Shown: positions 42,520 to 51,520 of the stretch, piece by piece
Position numbering within the stretch: position 1 is the first letter of the stretch
How the letters are laid out: every line of letters starts with the position of its first letter
Assembly: GCA_964618455.1 (NCBI GenBank)
Contig: CAZUAQ010000007.1
Coordinates: forward strand, 86,537-150,536
Reading direction: 5' to 3'
Length of the DNA: 64,000 nucleotides
Source of the DNA: CAZUAQ01 sp964618455
GTDB taxonomy: Bacteria > Planctomycetota > Phycisphaerae > UBA1845 > PWPN01
Position numbers and translations under genes: made by a program
The notes under the pieces: generated by a model
Databases searched by the model: none
What the model was told of the DNA's origin: nothing
Seen by the model: the letters and a program-made list of their open reading frames with translations, nothing else

Positions 42520-44130
42520 ATGTATAAGCTTTTTCTGTGTCTCCGGTATCTGCTCAAGCGTCGGATCGCGTTCTTCGCGGTGGCGGCGGTGTGCCTGTGC
42601 GTGGCGATGGTGCTGATCGTCGTGAGCGTGATGGGCGGCTTCCTGGAGATGGTCAAAGATCGTTCGCGGGGCATGCTGGGCGACCTGGTGATGGAAAACC
42701 GGGCGTTGCAGGGATTCCCTTACTACGACGAGTTCATCGCCACGGTCGAGGCGGATGCGGAGATGTCGAAGCGCATCCACGAGATCACGCCGGTCATCAT
42801 CACGTACGGCGTCATGCGGACCCCGGTGGACGGCGTGACCAACCCGGTGCAGATCGTCGGGATATACCTGGAAGAGACGTACCGGGTCAACGATTTCGAG
42901 TTGGGGTTGTACTACGAGAAGTTCTATCCCGGGATGACGTCGTTCGAGCCGCGCGGCTGGCCGCGCTTCGGCAAGGTCGGGGGAAAGTGGCGCCTGCCGG
43001 AAGAATTTGAAGCCGCGTGGGCGAAAGCGAAAGACGAGGTGAGCGCCAGCGAGGTGCAGGACGCGATGATCCCGGACCTTCCGATCGAGCGTCCGGGCAT
43101 CTTTTTTCCCGTTCCGAAGGATTTCCTGGACGATCCGGATCCACCGCCGGGGTGGCTGGGCGATGAGTTGCCGGGGGTGATTCTCGGCACGGATCTCTGC
43201 GCCAAACGCAACGAGAAGGGGGAATATGAACGGTACTATCCCCGGGGCGAGCGTGTCGAACTGACGATGGTTCCGATCACGCAGGAGGGAGATCTGGATG
43301 CCTCGACGGGAGCGCCGCGGCCGATGTTCCGGTACGTGGATGACTGCCGGACGGGCGTGTTCGACGTGGATTCCATGAGCGTGTACGTCGATTTCGACCT
43401 GCTTCAGGAAATCCTGGATATGCACCAGGATGAGTACGAAATCCAGAATGACGACGGCACGTGGGTTCTGAAGGTTCAGCCGGGGCGAACGACCCAGATC
43501 CAGATCAAGCTCAAACCGGAGTTCACACGCACGCATCAGGTCGAGGACACCAAGAAGAAGTTGATGGCGGTATGGGATCGGATCAAGGTCATGCACATCG
43601 GGTCCTTCGAGTCGCCGGTGCTTCTGGATCGCGTGAACATCAAGACGTGGGAGGAGAAGCAGGCCAAGTACATCAACGCCGTCCGCAACGAAAAGACACT
43701 GGTGACGACGCTGTTCGGCGTGATCAGCGTGGTGGCGGTGTTCCTGGTGGGGTGCATCTTCTACATGATCGTCCAGCAGAAGACGCGCGACATCGGCATC
43801 ATCAAGAGCGTCGGGGCGACTTCCTTCGGCGTGGCCCAGATTTTCCTGGCATACGGGGCGGCGGTCGGTTTCGTCGGCGGGGCGATCGGGACCGTCGTGG
43901 GCACGCTGTTCTGCGTCTACATCAATGAAATTCATGATCTGCTGGGCTATCTCGGCATCGTCGTCTGGGACCCATCGGTCTACCTCTTCGATAAGATTCC
44001 GAACAAGGTGGATCCGTTTGAGGCGTCGGTGATCTACGTCACGGCGATCGTGGCCTCGGTGATCGGCTCGTTGATCGCGGCGACGCGGGCGGCGATGGTC
44101 TGGCCGGTGGAGGCGCTGCGTTATGAATGA
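42520..44130 (+). CDS. LolC/LolE-like lipoprotein-release ABC permease
   Basis: A 536-residue inner-membrane protein: one N-terminal helix (IAFFAVAAVCLCVAMVLIVVS), a large periplasmic MacB/LolC-type domain of roughly 350 residues, and three C-terminal helices with the FtsX-like segment VVAVFLVGCIFYMIVQQKTRDIGIIKSVGA (shown only to its first part in family terms). The FtsX motif KTRDIGIIKSVGA and the end AAMVWPVEALRYE are typical of LolC/E. With the overlapping ATPase it would extract lipoproteins from the inner membrane, which fits the many lipoproteins in this window. The periplasmic domain is longer than in the proteobacterial LolC. Confidence 0.85.
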   Translation: MYKLFLCLRYLLKRRIAFFAVAAVCLCVAMVLIVVSVMGGFLEMVKDRSRGMLGDLVMENRALQGFPYYDEFIATVEADAEMSKRIHEITPVIITYGVMRTPVDGVTNPVQIVGIYLEETYRVNDFELGLYYEKFYPGMTSFEPRGWPRFGKVGGKWRLPEEFEAAWAKAKDEVSASEVQDAMIPDLPIERPGIFFPVPKDFLDDPDPPPGWLGDELPGVILGTDLCAKRNEKGEYERYYPRGERVELTMVPITQEGDLDASTGAPRPMFRYVDDCRTGVFDVDSMSVYVDFDLLQEILDMHQDEYEIQNDDGTWVLKVQPGRTTQIQIKLKPEFTRTHQVEDTKKKLMAVWDRIKVMHIGSFESPVLLDRVNIKTWEEKQAKYINAVRNEKTLVTTLFGVISVVAVFLVGCIFYMIVQQKTRDIGIIKSVGATSFGVAQIFLAYGAAVGFVGGAIGTVVGTLFCVYINEIHDLLGYLGIVVWDPSVYLFDKIPNKVDPFEASVIYVTAIVASVIGSLIAATRAAMVWPVEALRYE

Positions 44131-44824
44131 GACGATCCTCCGGTCACAGAATCTCAAGAAGTCCTACCAGCTTGGCAGAACGTCGCTGCTGGTGCTGCGG
44201 GGAGTGTCCCTGTCGATCGCGCGGGGGGAGTTCGTGGCGATCATGGGCAGTTCCGGGAGCGGCAAGAGCACGCTGTTGCACCTGCTCGGGGCGTTGGACG
44301 TGCCGGACAGCGGAACCGTGATTTTCGAGGGGCAGGACGTGTTCGCCGGGTCGCAGTACCGACGCGACCGCTTGCGTAATCACGTCTTCGGGTTCGTGTT
44401 CCAGTTCTACCACCTTTTGCCAGAACTGGATGTCCTGGAAAACGTGCTGCTTCCGTGCATGGTGCAGCGTTCCGTGGCGGGGTGGTCGAGCGCGAAAGCG
44501 GGGCACCGCCAGGTCTGCCGCGACATGCTGGATCGCATGGGGATGAGTCACCGCCTGAAGCATCGGCCGAACGAACTTTCCGGGGGCGAGCGGCAGCGCG
44601 TCGCGATCGCCCGGGCGCTCGCCAACCAACCGAAAATCTTGCTAGCCGATGAACCTACCGGTAATCTGGATGCTGCCACAGGCCGTGACATCATGAGCAT
44701 TCTTGCGAAGCTCAATGAGGAAGGCCAGACCATTGTGATGGTCACGCACGACCCTGACGTGGCGGCATCAGCCCATCGCCTCGTGACTCTGACGGACGGC
44801 CGTATCGCCTCGCGATCCGCCTAG
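44123..44824 (+). CDS. lolD: LolD-like ABC transporter ATP-binding protein
   Basis: A 233-residue ATPase. Walker A is GSSGSGKST (42-50), Q-loop in FVFQFYHLLPEL, signature LSGGERQRVAIARAL, Walker B KILLADEPTGNLD and the H-loop VTHDPDVA. The QxYHLLPEL stretch and TGNLD are characteristic of the LolD/MacB ATPase group. It overlaps the permease gene by 8 bases, so the two form one transporter that works with lysS upstream in an apparent operon. Confidence 0.9.
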   Translation: MNETILRSQNLKKSYQLGRTSLLVLRGVSLSIARGEFVAIMGSSGSGKSTLLHLLGALDVPDSGTVIFEGQDVFAGSQYRRDRLRNHVFGFVFQFYHLLPELDVLENVLLPCMVQRSVAGWSSAKAGHRQVCRDMLDRMGMSHRLKHRPNELSGGERQRVAIARALANQPKILLADEPTGNLDAATGRDIMSILAKLNEEGQTIVMVTHDPDVAASAHRLVTLTDGRIASRSA

Positions 44825-44916
44825 CGCTCGACCTCGATGAGCACTTGACGGCGGGGTGGAGGTGACTCCTCGGCGAGGCGGGCGAACCGACGCTCTGCGG
44901 AATTGACGGTGAGAAG

Positions 44917-45825
44917 ATGACTTTCGACCAGCCCAATCCCCATGCCCCTCGCACCGATCTCAAGATCTGGCTGAACGGCAGGATCGTTCCCCAGGCTGAG
45001 GCGGCCATCAGCGTATTCGACCACGGTCTCCTGTATGGCGACGGCGTGTTCGAGGGTCTTCGCGCGTACCACGGCAGGGTTTTCCGCATGGACGAGCACC
45101 TGCGCCGGCTCGAGGATTCCGCGCGAATGATCCGGCTGGAACTTCCCATGTCGCGAGACGAGTTAGGGCAGGCCTGTTATGAGGCGATGGAGGCAAACGG
45201 CCTGAAGGACTGCTACATCCGCCTCGTGGCGACGCGCGGCGTGGGCACGCTGGGGCTCAGCCCGAGGCGTACCGCCAATCCGTCGGTCTTCGTGATCGCC
45301 GATCAGATCGAGCTCTATCCGAAGGAGTTGTACGAGAAGGGAATGGCGGTGGTGAGCTCGAGCGTGATTCGCAACCACCCGAATGCCGTTTCGCCGCGCA
45401 TCAAGAGCCTCAATTACCTGAACAACATTCTCGCGAAGATCGAGGCGCTGGATGCGGGGGTGTACGAGGCGATCATGTACAACCATCTCGGCTTCGTATC
45501 GGAGTGCACGGGGGATAACCTGTTCCTGGTGCGCGAAGGGCTCGTGCTGACGACACCGGTGCATTCCGGCGTGCTCGAGGGCGTCACCCGTAATGCCGTG
45601 ATCGAACTCGTGCACAAGCGCGGTCTGAAGCTGATCGAGCAGGATCTCACGCGTAGCGATCTCTACGTCGCCCAGGAGTGCTTCCTGACGGGGACGGCCG
45701 CCGAGGTCATTGCGGTCACACAGATCGATGGTCGCCCGGTGGGGACGCCGGAGCCGGGACCGATCACGCGCGAACTCATTGCCGACTTCCGCCAACTGGT
45801 CAAGTTCGAAGCGGAACAGGCCTGA
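44917..45825 (+). CDS. ilvE: Branched-chain amino acid aminotransferase
   Basis: A 302-residue class IV (fold type IV) PLP enzyme. The PLP lysine is Lys163 in RIKSLNYLNN. The pattern ISVFDHGLLYGDGVFEGLRAY near the N-terminus, SECTGDNLFLV and QECFLTGTAAEVIAV fit IlvE (D-amino acid aminotransferases and ADC lyases differ here). It converts branched-chain 2-oxo acids to Leu, Ile and Val. No other ilv genes are adjacent; 92 bases separate it from lolD and 60 bases from the peptidase gene. Confidence 0.88.
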   Translation: MTFDQPNPHAPRTDLKIWLNGRIVPQAEAAISVFDHGLLYGDGVFEGLRAYHGRVFRMDEHLRRLEDSARMIRLELPMSRDELGQACYEAMEANGLKDCYIRLVATRGVGTLGLSPRRTANPSVFVIADQIELYPKELYEKGMAVVSSSVIRNHPNAVSPRIKSLNYLNNILAKIEALDAGVYEAIMYNHLGFVSECTGDNLFLVREGLVLTTPVHSGVLEGVTRNAVIELVHKRGLKLIEQDLTRSDLYVAQECFLTGTAAEVIAVTQIDGRPVGTPEPGPITRELIADFRQLVKFEAEQA

Positions 45826-45885
45826 GCCCGCCGGAGTCGGTCGATTCTTGCCACAAACTCTCCCTGTTCATCTGAAGGAACTGCC

Positions 45886-46917
45886 ATGAAACTGCTGAAG
45901 CTGCTGACGGAGACGCCGGGGGTGCCCGGTCGTGAGGAACGGGTGCGCGACCTGATCCTCAAGGAAACCAAGGGGCTCTTTGACGAAGTACATACCGACG
46001 GCATGGGCAACCTGATCGCCCGCAAGAAGCCGACGGGCAAGGGGGCGAAGACCGCAAAGAAGGTTCTGATCGCCTGCCATATCGACGAGATCGGATTCTA
46101 CGTGCGGCACATCGACGACGAGGGTCGCCTGCGCGTGCAGCCGGTCGGCGGATTCGATCCGCGGAACCTGTTCGCGCGGCGCGTGCTGGTGCAGGGCAGG
46201 AAGGATCTGCCCGGGGTGATGAATCCGGGCATCAAGCCGGTACATATCGCCAGCGAGGAGGATCGCAAGCAGGTGCCGAAGGTGACGGATTTCTACGTGG
46301 ACCTGTTCCTGCCGAAGAAGGAGGTCGACAAGCAGGTGCGCATCGGCGACCCGGTGACGCTCGTGCAGTCGCTCGAGGAGATGGGCGAGGTCTACACCGG
46401 GAAGAGCCTTGACAATCGCATCGCGTCGTACGTGGCGATCGAGGCGTTGATGAAAGTGGGCGACGAGGGGGCGTACGACATCTACTACGCCGCCACCGTT
46501 CAGGAGGAAGTCGGTCTGCGCGGGGCCGGGCCGTCAGCGTTCGGGATCGAGCCGGACATCGGGCTGTGCCTGGATACGACACTGAGTTGCGACACGCCGG
46601 GCGTGGACAAGAGCGAGGCGGTGACGCGGCTGGGTGACGGCGTGGGGCTGAAGGTGATGGACGGTCGCGCGATCACGAGCCGCGAACTGCTGGACGAGTT
46701 CATCGCCCTGGCGGAGAAGAAGAAGATCAAATACCAGCTCGAGATCCTGCCGCTGGGCGGGACGGATACGGCCCCGCTTCAGATGACGGGCAAGGGGCGC
46801 CGGGCGATGGGGCTTTCGATTCCCACGCGGTACATCCACACCGTGACGGAAGCCGTACATAAAAAGGATGTGCAGGCGGCTGTGGATCTGCTGGCGGCGT
46901 GGTTGCGCGGCGATTGA
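45886..46917 (+). CDS. M42 family metallopeptidase (glutamyl aminopeptidase/tetrahedral aminopeptidase type)
   Basis: A 343-residue cytoplasmic co-catalytic zinc peptidase. Metal and catalytic residues are visible: CHIDEIGF (His/Asp, usually AHxDE), SLDNRIAS (bridging Asp), TVQEEVGLRGA (catalytic Glu and metal Glu), GLCLDTTLSCD (Asp) and PTRYIHTVTE (His). M42 enzymes form dodecameric tetrahedral particles that remove N-terminal residues from peptides; some act as endoglucanase-misannotated proteins. The first metal box has Cys in place of the common Ala. The ATG at 45886 is 6 bases after AAGGAAC. Confidence 0.88.
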   Translation: MKLLKLLTETPGVPGREERVRDLILKETKGLFDEVHTDGMGNLIARKKPTGKGAKTAKKVLIACHIDEIGFYVRHIDDEGRLRVQPVGGFDPRNLFARRVLVQGRKDLPGVMNPGIKPVHIASEEDRKQVPKVTDFYVDLFLPKKEVDKQVRIGDPVTLVQSLEEMGEVYTGKSLDNRIASYVAIEALMKVGDEGAYDIYYAATVQEEVGLRGAGPSAFGIEPDIGLCLDTTLSCDTPGVDKSEAVTRLGDGVGLKVMDGRAITSRELLDEFIALAEKKKIKYQLEILPLGGTDTAPLQMTGKGRRAMGLSIPTRYIHTVTEAVHKKDVQAAVDLLAAWLRGD

Positions 46918-46952
46918 GTCACAGGTAAGCCCGGCCTTCTGGATGCGCGGCG

Positions 46953-47300
46953 TTATGGTTCGCTGCCGTTTTCCGGCAGAAGGTCGCCGTGGGCTTCACT
47001 CATCAGCATCGCGTTGTCCATTTTCGTGTCCTGGATGTCTGGGCTGATCCAGGTGGCCTTCATCAGCCGGCCATCGGCCGTGAAGATCGCCGTGGAGGTG
47101 ACCTGGCGACTCTTGTCGTGATAGATCCAGGTGTTGCCCTCACGCTCCCAGGGTTGGCCCAGCGCTTCTTCCACCGCGTCGGTCGGTGCGCCGATGGAGA
47201 CCGTTCGCCATCGTTCGTAGGTCAGCTTCTGTCCGCAGCCGACCACGCCCAGAATCATCCCACCCAACGCCAATCCCATGATCGCGCGTTTTGTATCCAT
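46953..47300 (-). CDS. BamE/SmpA-like small lipoprotein
   Basis: A 115-residue lipoprotein: signal ending in GVVGC, then a single alpha/beta domain (WRTVSIGAPTDAVEEALGQPW, EGNTWIYHDKSRQVTSTAIF, GRLMKATWIS) whose helix-strand order resembles SmpA/BamE domains, known from outer-membrane assembly. Without homology tools the assignment is provisional. It lies 77 bases after another lipoprotein gene on the same strand, so the two are likely co-transcribed; it is convergent with the M42 peptidase gene. Confidence 0.6.
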   Translation of the reverse strand: MDTKRAIMGLALGGMILGVVGCGQKLTYERWRTVSIGAPTDAVEEALGQPWEREGNTWIYHDKSRQVTSTAIFTADGRLMKATWISPDIQDTKMDNAMLMSEAHGDLLPENGSEP

Positions 47301-47377
47301 GATTCATCTCCTTGCATTCGTCGAAACCGGGAGAGAGGTGAACGAGAACCTGGCGGGGATCCGTGTGTGAGGGCACC

Positions 47378-47944
47378 TCATTCGGATGCGCCGGGCACGG
47401 CCTCGCGCAATTCGCTGGGCGAGGCGTAGAACTCGAAGGTGTACTCATGCTCGATGCCCTTGTCCCACGGGGTCCGGTAGGTGACCGCCAGGATGAACTT
47501 GCGGCCTGGCCGAAGCTGCTGCGCTCCCTGCATCCAGGCCAGTTGGAACTCGTACATCTGAGCCCGGTTCCAGTACAGGCGAACTTCCTCTTCCGAGGCG
47601 ATCGTCCGTTCCCAGTAGGCCAGACGCTCACCTTTACGCTGCGCGGAGGCATCCACGTAGGTCCAGAGTTCAAAGTAGAAGCGACCGACCGCCTTCACGG
47701 GATCCCCGAAGCGATCGAGCGGCCGCAGCACCACCAGGATGCCGTCGGGGATTTCATCCTCGTTGAAGCTGGTGATCTTGGTGAACGGCTGGACCTCGAT
47801 ACGCTCGGGCAGCATGAGCGAGAGCATCTCGACGCGTTCCATATCGCTGGGCAGCGTGTCCGGACCCGTCGATTGGCACGCGAGGGTGCTCAGTGCGGTG
47901 GCGGCGATCAGAAAGAGAAACGTTGCTCGCGGATTCGTGTTCAT
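47378..47944 (-). CDS. Lipoprotein of the DRFGD-motif family
   Basis: A 188-residue lipoprotein. Starting at 47944 gives a signal ending LSTLAC. The domain has PERIEVQPFTKITSFNED, LVVLRPLDRFGDPVKAVGRFY and LRPGRKFILAVTYRT. The middle segment matches the lipoprotein at 38236-38889 (QPVDRFGDVVKAPGR), so they are paralogues; this copy lacks the N-terminal coiled coil. Function unknown, probably an envelope beta-sandwich protein. It is followed 77 bases later by the BamE-like gene. Confidence 0.7.
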   Translation of the reverse strand: MNTNPRATFLFLIAATALSTLACQSTGPDTLPSDMERVEMLSLMLPERIEVQPFTKITSFNEDEIPDGILVVLRPLDRFGDPVKAVGRFYFELWTYVDASAQRKGERLAYWERTIASEEEVRLYWNRAQMYEFQLAWMQGAQQLRPGRKFILAVTYRTPWDKGIEHEYTFEFYASPSELREAVPGASE

Positions 47945-48084
47945 AAGTGTCGCAAATTGTAGGAAACACAAGGCTTAGGTGTCAAGCGGTCACGCCGCCG
48001 CGCCCGTCCATCGCCGAAGGTGTATCATGACGCACAACGCCTGACCATGTGAGAGATGGCGAGAAGACTCATCGCGGAGCATGC

Positions 48085-49191
48085 ATGGATTCCACAAGCG
48101 GACAGCCCACGACTCGTGAGACGGACCCGACGCTGCTGAACTGGTTGCGGCTGGGGCTGGAACGGGAAGCATCCGACCTGCACCTCGTGACGGGGCATCC
48201 GCCGACGCACCGCGTCCACGGGCGACTGGTCGAGGCCGAACCCGAGGCTCTGACCGCCACGGCCACCGAGCGGATGATCGCGACGATCATGCCGGATCCC
48301 CTGCGGGCGGAGTTGGGCGACCGGCACGACTTCGATTTTTCGTACGCGATCCAGGAAGGTGGGGAGTTGCACCGCTTTCGCGTGAACGTCTTTCGGAATC
48401 AGGGGGCGCTGGGGGCCGCCTTTCGCTACATCCCCGGACGCATCCCTTCGCTGGAATGGATGCAGTTTCCTGAAGCGCTGGCCCGGACGATCGTGGATCT
48501 GCCCGGCGGTCTCGTGCTGATTACCGGCGTCACCGGGTCAGGCAAAACCACCACGCTGGCCAAGCTGGTCGACATGATCATCGAGCTGGGGCACCGGCGT
48601 GTGATTACGGTCGAGCAGCCGATCGAGTACCTGTTCACGCCGCGTCAGCATTCGATCGTGTCGCAGCGGGAGGTGGGCGTCGACGTGCCGAGCTTCGCCG
48701 ACGGGTTGAAGTATGGCCTGCGCCAGGATCCGGACGTGATCCTGGTGGGCGAAGTCCGTGACAGCGACACGGCGCGGATGGTGATCAGCGCCGCCGAGAC
48801 GGGTCATCTCGTCCTGACCACCGTGCACACGCGTGACGCTCGCGGGGCGGTGACGCGCATGGTGGACATTTTTCCAAGCCATCGACAGGACGACATCCGG
48901 GCGCAACTGGCGCTGTCATTGCAGATGATCGTCAGCCAGCACCTGCTGCCCGCCATGGAAACGGACGCCAAGCGCGTGCTGGCCACGGAGGTGTTGATCG
49001 CGTCGGATTCGATCCGCTCGGCCATCCGGCTGAACAAGATCGAGTCGATCGACAACGCGATTCAGACCGGCAAGCGGTTCGGCATGCACACGCTGGATGA
49101 CGATTTGCAGCGGTTGTTCTTCGAGCAGAAGATCTCCTCTGAGACCGCCCGCCGTTACAGCAAGCACCCGTCGCATACGGCGGGGGGTTGA
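48085..49191 (+). CDS. pilT: PilT-like type IV pilus retraction ATPase
   Basis: A 368-residue hexameric secretion-type ATPase. Starting at 48085 (GCGGAG upstream); 48049 would add 12 unlikely residues. The N-terminal PAS-like domain starts REASDLHLVTGHPPTHRVHG, Walker A is GVTGSGKTTT (148-157), the Asp box reads VEQPIEY where VEDPIEF/Y is usual, Walker B is DPDVILVGEVRD, and the His box is TGHLVLTTVHT. C-terminal QMIVSQHLLPA corresponds to the PilT C1 region. It would depolymerise type IV pili, or power adhesion or DNA uptake; no pilin or other pil gene is in the window. Confidence 0.85.
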   Translation: MDSTSGQPTTRETDPTLLNWLRLGLEREASDLHLVTGHPPTHRVHGRLVEAEPEALTATATERMIATIMPDPLRAELGDRHDFDFSYAIQEGGELHRFRVNVFRNQGALGAAFRYIPGRIPSLEWMQFPEALARTIVDLPGGLVLITGVTGSGKTTTLAKLVDMIIELGHRRVITVEQPIEYLFTPRQHSIVSQREVGVDVPSFADGLKYGLRQDPDVILVGEVRDSDTARMVISAAETGHLVLTTVHTRDARGAVTRMVDIFPSHRQDDIRAQLALSLQMIVSQHLLPAMETDAKRVLATEVLIASDSIRSAIRLNKIESIDNAIQTGKRFGMHTLDDDLQRLFFEQKISSETARRYSKHPSHTAGG

Positions 49192-49259
49192 AGCGATTGG
49201 CAGCACGTCTGATGACGCATCGGCGTTGACAGCGATGTGAACGAATTGAGGAGCGCGTC

Positions 49260-50621
49260 ATGCGATCGGCGATCGGAGCATTGATGCTCGTGGTGTTCAG
49301 CGCCGGATGGTGCGCGGCGGAGCCGCTGCGCGTCGCGACGTTTGCCGTCGACGCGACACCGCCGCTGGGATCGGCGCTGTGCAACGGTAACGTGCCACCG
49401 GCGGAGAAAATCGTTGAGCCGCTCAGTTGCCGGGGCGTCGTACTGCTGGGCGAGGGCGAGCCGATCGTCCTGTGCGCCGTCGACTGGGTGGGGATCGGCA
49501 ACGGGGGCTACTCCTTCTTCCGTGAGGCCTTGGCCGAGGCGGCGGGGACATCGGTTGATCGTGTCGCCGTGCACGCGCTGCATCAGCACGATGCACCCGC
49601 CTGCGATTTCTCCGTCGAGAAGCTGCTAACCGAACACGGTCTGAGCGGGGCGATGTTCGATCCCGCCTTCGCGCGAAAGACGATCGAGCGTGCGGCCGAA
49701 GCCATGGCGCGGTCGATGCGTGAGCCGGCTCGCATCACCCATCTCGGGCTGGGCAAAGCCGAGGTGGAAAAAGTGGCGTCGAATCGGCGTCTCGTCAATG
49801 CGGAGGGTGAACTGACCGCCACGCGCTGGAGTTCGACGCGCGATCCCGAACTCCGCGCCTTGCGCGTAGGCGAGATCGATCCCGACGTGCGACTGATCAG
49901 CTTCTGGCGGGGGGATCGCCCGGTGGCGGTGCTCAGCAGCTACGCCACGCATCCGCAGAGTTACTACCGTACGGGCGGGGTAAATCCGGACTTTCCGGGG
50001 ATTGCCCGGCGGATGCGCCAGGAAGCGCTACCGGGCGTGCTGCACGTGCATTTTACCGGCGCGGCCGGGGATGTGGCGGCGGGCAAGTACAACGATGGCT
50101 CACCGAAGATGCGGCAGGTGCTCGCGGATCGCCTGGCGGACGGAATGGAACGCGCCTGGCGGAGCACCCGCAAGCAGCCGATCACCGCGGCCGATCTCGA
50201 CTGGACGACGGTGGCGGTGGCATTGCCGCCGAGAGCGTCGCTGAACGAGGGAGAACTTCTCGCTCAGCTTCGTGACGATGCGTTGCCGGAGAAGCAGCGC
50301 ATCCGCGCGGCGCGCGACCTGGTATGGCTGCGGCGATGCAAGGCCGGGGAGCGTATCAAGCTGACCTGTTTGACGTTGGGCAGTGCCCGGATGGTGCACA
50401 TGCCGGGCGAGTTGTTCGTGCGCTATCAGCTTGTCGCGCAGAAAATGCGTCCGGACCTGTTCGTCATGATGGCGGCGTATGGGGATTACGGTCCGGGTTA
50501 CATCGGGTACGAGGCGGCGTACGCGGAGGGGGGCTACGAGGTAGGGATCGTGTCGCGCGTCGCGCCGCCGGTGGAGGGGGTTCTCATGTCCGGGATGAAG
50601 ACGCTCTTGAAAGAGTCGTGA
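49260..50621 (+). CDS. Secreted neutral/alkaline ceramidase-like protein
   Basis: A 453-residue exported protein with signal peptide (MRSAIGALMLVVFSAGWCAA). The N-terminal half matches neutral ceramidase-like sequences common in planctomycetes: ATFAVDATPPLGSALC, LLGEGEPIVLCAVDWVGI, VHALHQHDAPACDF (His-rich metal site), and later SSYATHPQSYYRTGGVNPDFPGIARRM (partly shown) with HFTGAAGDV. Whether the substrate is ceramide or another amide lipid is unclear, as bacterial members of this branch are untested. It is downstream of the PilT-like gene by 68 bases. Confidence 0.75.
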   Translation: MRSAIGALMLVVFSAGWCAAEPLRVATFAVDATPPLGSALCNGNVPPAEKIVEPLSCRGVVLLGEGEPIVLCAVDWVGIGNGGYSFFREALAEAAGTSVDRVAVHALHQHDAPACDFSVEKLLTEHGLSGAMFDPAFARKTIERAAEAMARSMREPARITHLGLGKAEVEKVASNRRLVNAEGELTATRWSSTRDPELRALRVGEIDPDVRLISFWRGDRPVAVLSSYATHPQSYYRTGGVNPDFPGIARRMRQEALPGVLHVHFTGAAGDVAAGKYNDGSPKMRQVLADRLADGMERAWRSTRKQPITAADLDWTTVAVALPPRASLNEGELLAQLRDDALPEKQRIRAARDLVWLRRCKAGERIKLTCLTLGSARMVHMPGELFVRYQLVAQKMRPDLFVMMAAYGDYGPGYIGYEAAYAEGGYEVGIVSRVAPPVEGVLMSGMKTLLKES

Positions 50622-50678
50622 CCGGGGCATCGAGGCAACGCGGTTCCCAGGCACATGGGGCGCACCTCATGTGATGAT

Positions 50679-51116
50679 TCACGCTTCGATTTCGCGGGCC
50701 ATGGCGTTGCAGACCTCGGTCCAACCGCCGTGATGCTCCTTGGCGCCCTCGACGCTGGGGAAGCCGGTATGGACGAGTTCCAGTCGGGATGTGCTGTCGC
50801 CCAGCGAGGTGAACGTAAGCGTAACAAGCGTTTCGCCGGTGGGGCCGGCAGGGCTCATCGAGTTCCACGTGAAGACGATCTTGCGGTGAGGCACGATCTC
50901 CTTGAATTCACCCTTGAGGAAATCACCTTCGATGTCCTGGCAACTCAGCGAGGGGTAGTCGTACGTGCCGCCCACGCGGAAGTCCATATGGCCCTCGTCA
51001 AGGATCGCCGTGCACCAGGCGAAGAACCTCGGACTGCCGCAGACGTCGAAGAGCGTCTCGACGGGGACGTTGAAGTCCCTGGTGATGTGTACCCGTTTAT
51101 CATTGCTACCCGTCAT
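50679..51116 (-). CDS. SRPBCC/AHSA1-domain protein
   Basis: A 145-residue START-like helix-grip protein of the AHSA1 (activator of Hsp90 ATPase homologue) group: VHITRDFNVPVETLFDVCG, FFAWCTAI, GGTYDYPSLSCQD, KIVFTWNSMSPAG, and the C-terminal helix GWTEVCNAMAREI. Members bind hydrophobic ligands. The pairing with an ArsR-type regulator immediately upstream (11-base overlap) is a widespread conserved arrangement, so they form an autoregulated operon. Confidence 0.85.
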   Translation of the reverse strand: MTGSNDKRVHITRDFNVPVETLFDVCGSPRFFAWCTAILDEGHMDFRVGGTYDYPSLSCQDIEGDFLKGEFKEIVPHRKIVFTWNSMSPAGPTGETLVTLTFTSLGDSTSRLELVHTGFPSVEGAKEHHGGWTEVCNAMAREIEA

Positions 51117-51483
51117 GAGACCGCTCCTCCGGTACCGCGTGGTTGCTTTTCCGCCTTCCCGATTTCTCGAAATAGCGCTCCATCTGGTCGAAGTGGTTGT
51201 CCCAGAACTGCTGATAGTATGAGATGACGTCGGATGCCTGCTTCAAAGGCCTGGGGTCCATCATGCATCGGTGGACGCGCCCATCACGCGTACGCTTCAG
51301 GAGACGCGCATTTTCCAACACCTTGATGTGCTTAGATACGGCGGACAAGCTCATCTTGAACGGGGCCGCCAACTCACCGACCGTGCATTCACGTCGCGCG
51401 ATCCGGCGGAGGATCTCCCGCCGCGTCTCGTCCGACAAGGCGTGAAAGACCCGATCCAGCGTCTTAGTTTGACTATCAACCAT
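51106..51483 (-). CDS. ArsR-family winged-helix transcriptional repressor
   Basis: A 125-residue regulator without the metal-binding ELCVCDL box, so it is of the SdpR-like, non-metal branch. The helix-turn-helix is MSLSAVSKHIKVLENARLL and the wing TRDGRVHRCMM. It overlaps its partner SRPBCC gene by 11 bases. Its start codon lies inside the right copy of a duplicated palindrome TCAACC-N4-GGTTGA, the probable self-operator, and no ribosome site is present, which fits a nearly leaderless message. Confidence 0.88.
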   Translation of the reverse strand: MVDSQTKTLDRVFHALSDETRREILRRIARRECTVGELAAPFKMSLSAVSKHIKVLENARLLKRTRDGRVHRCMMDPRPLKQASDVISYYQQFWDNHFDQMERYFEKSGRRKSNHAVPEERSHDG

Positions 51484-51491
51484 CTGGTTGA
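51476..51491. promoter_or_regulatory. Operator copy 1 (overlaps the arsR start codon)
   Basis: Perfect palindrome TCAACC-ATCT-GGTTGA. Its centre is 41 bases from that of copy 2, about four helical turns, so both lie on the same DNA face. Confidence 0.75.
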
Positions 51492-51520
51492 AAGATAAAG
51501 TGCCGAAATTTAATTGTCAA
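51492..51520 (-). promoter_or_regulatory. Promoter of the ArsR/SRPBCC operon
   Basis: On the minus strand TTGACA (51515-51520), 17 bases, TATCTT (51492-51497). The -35 overlaps palindrome copy 2. Start of transcription falls about 2 bases before the ATG at 51483. Confidence 0.75.
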
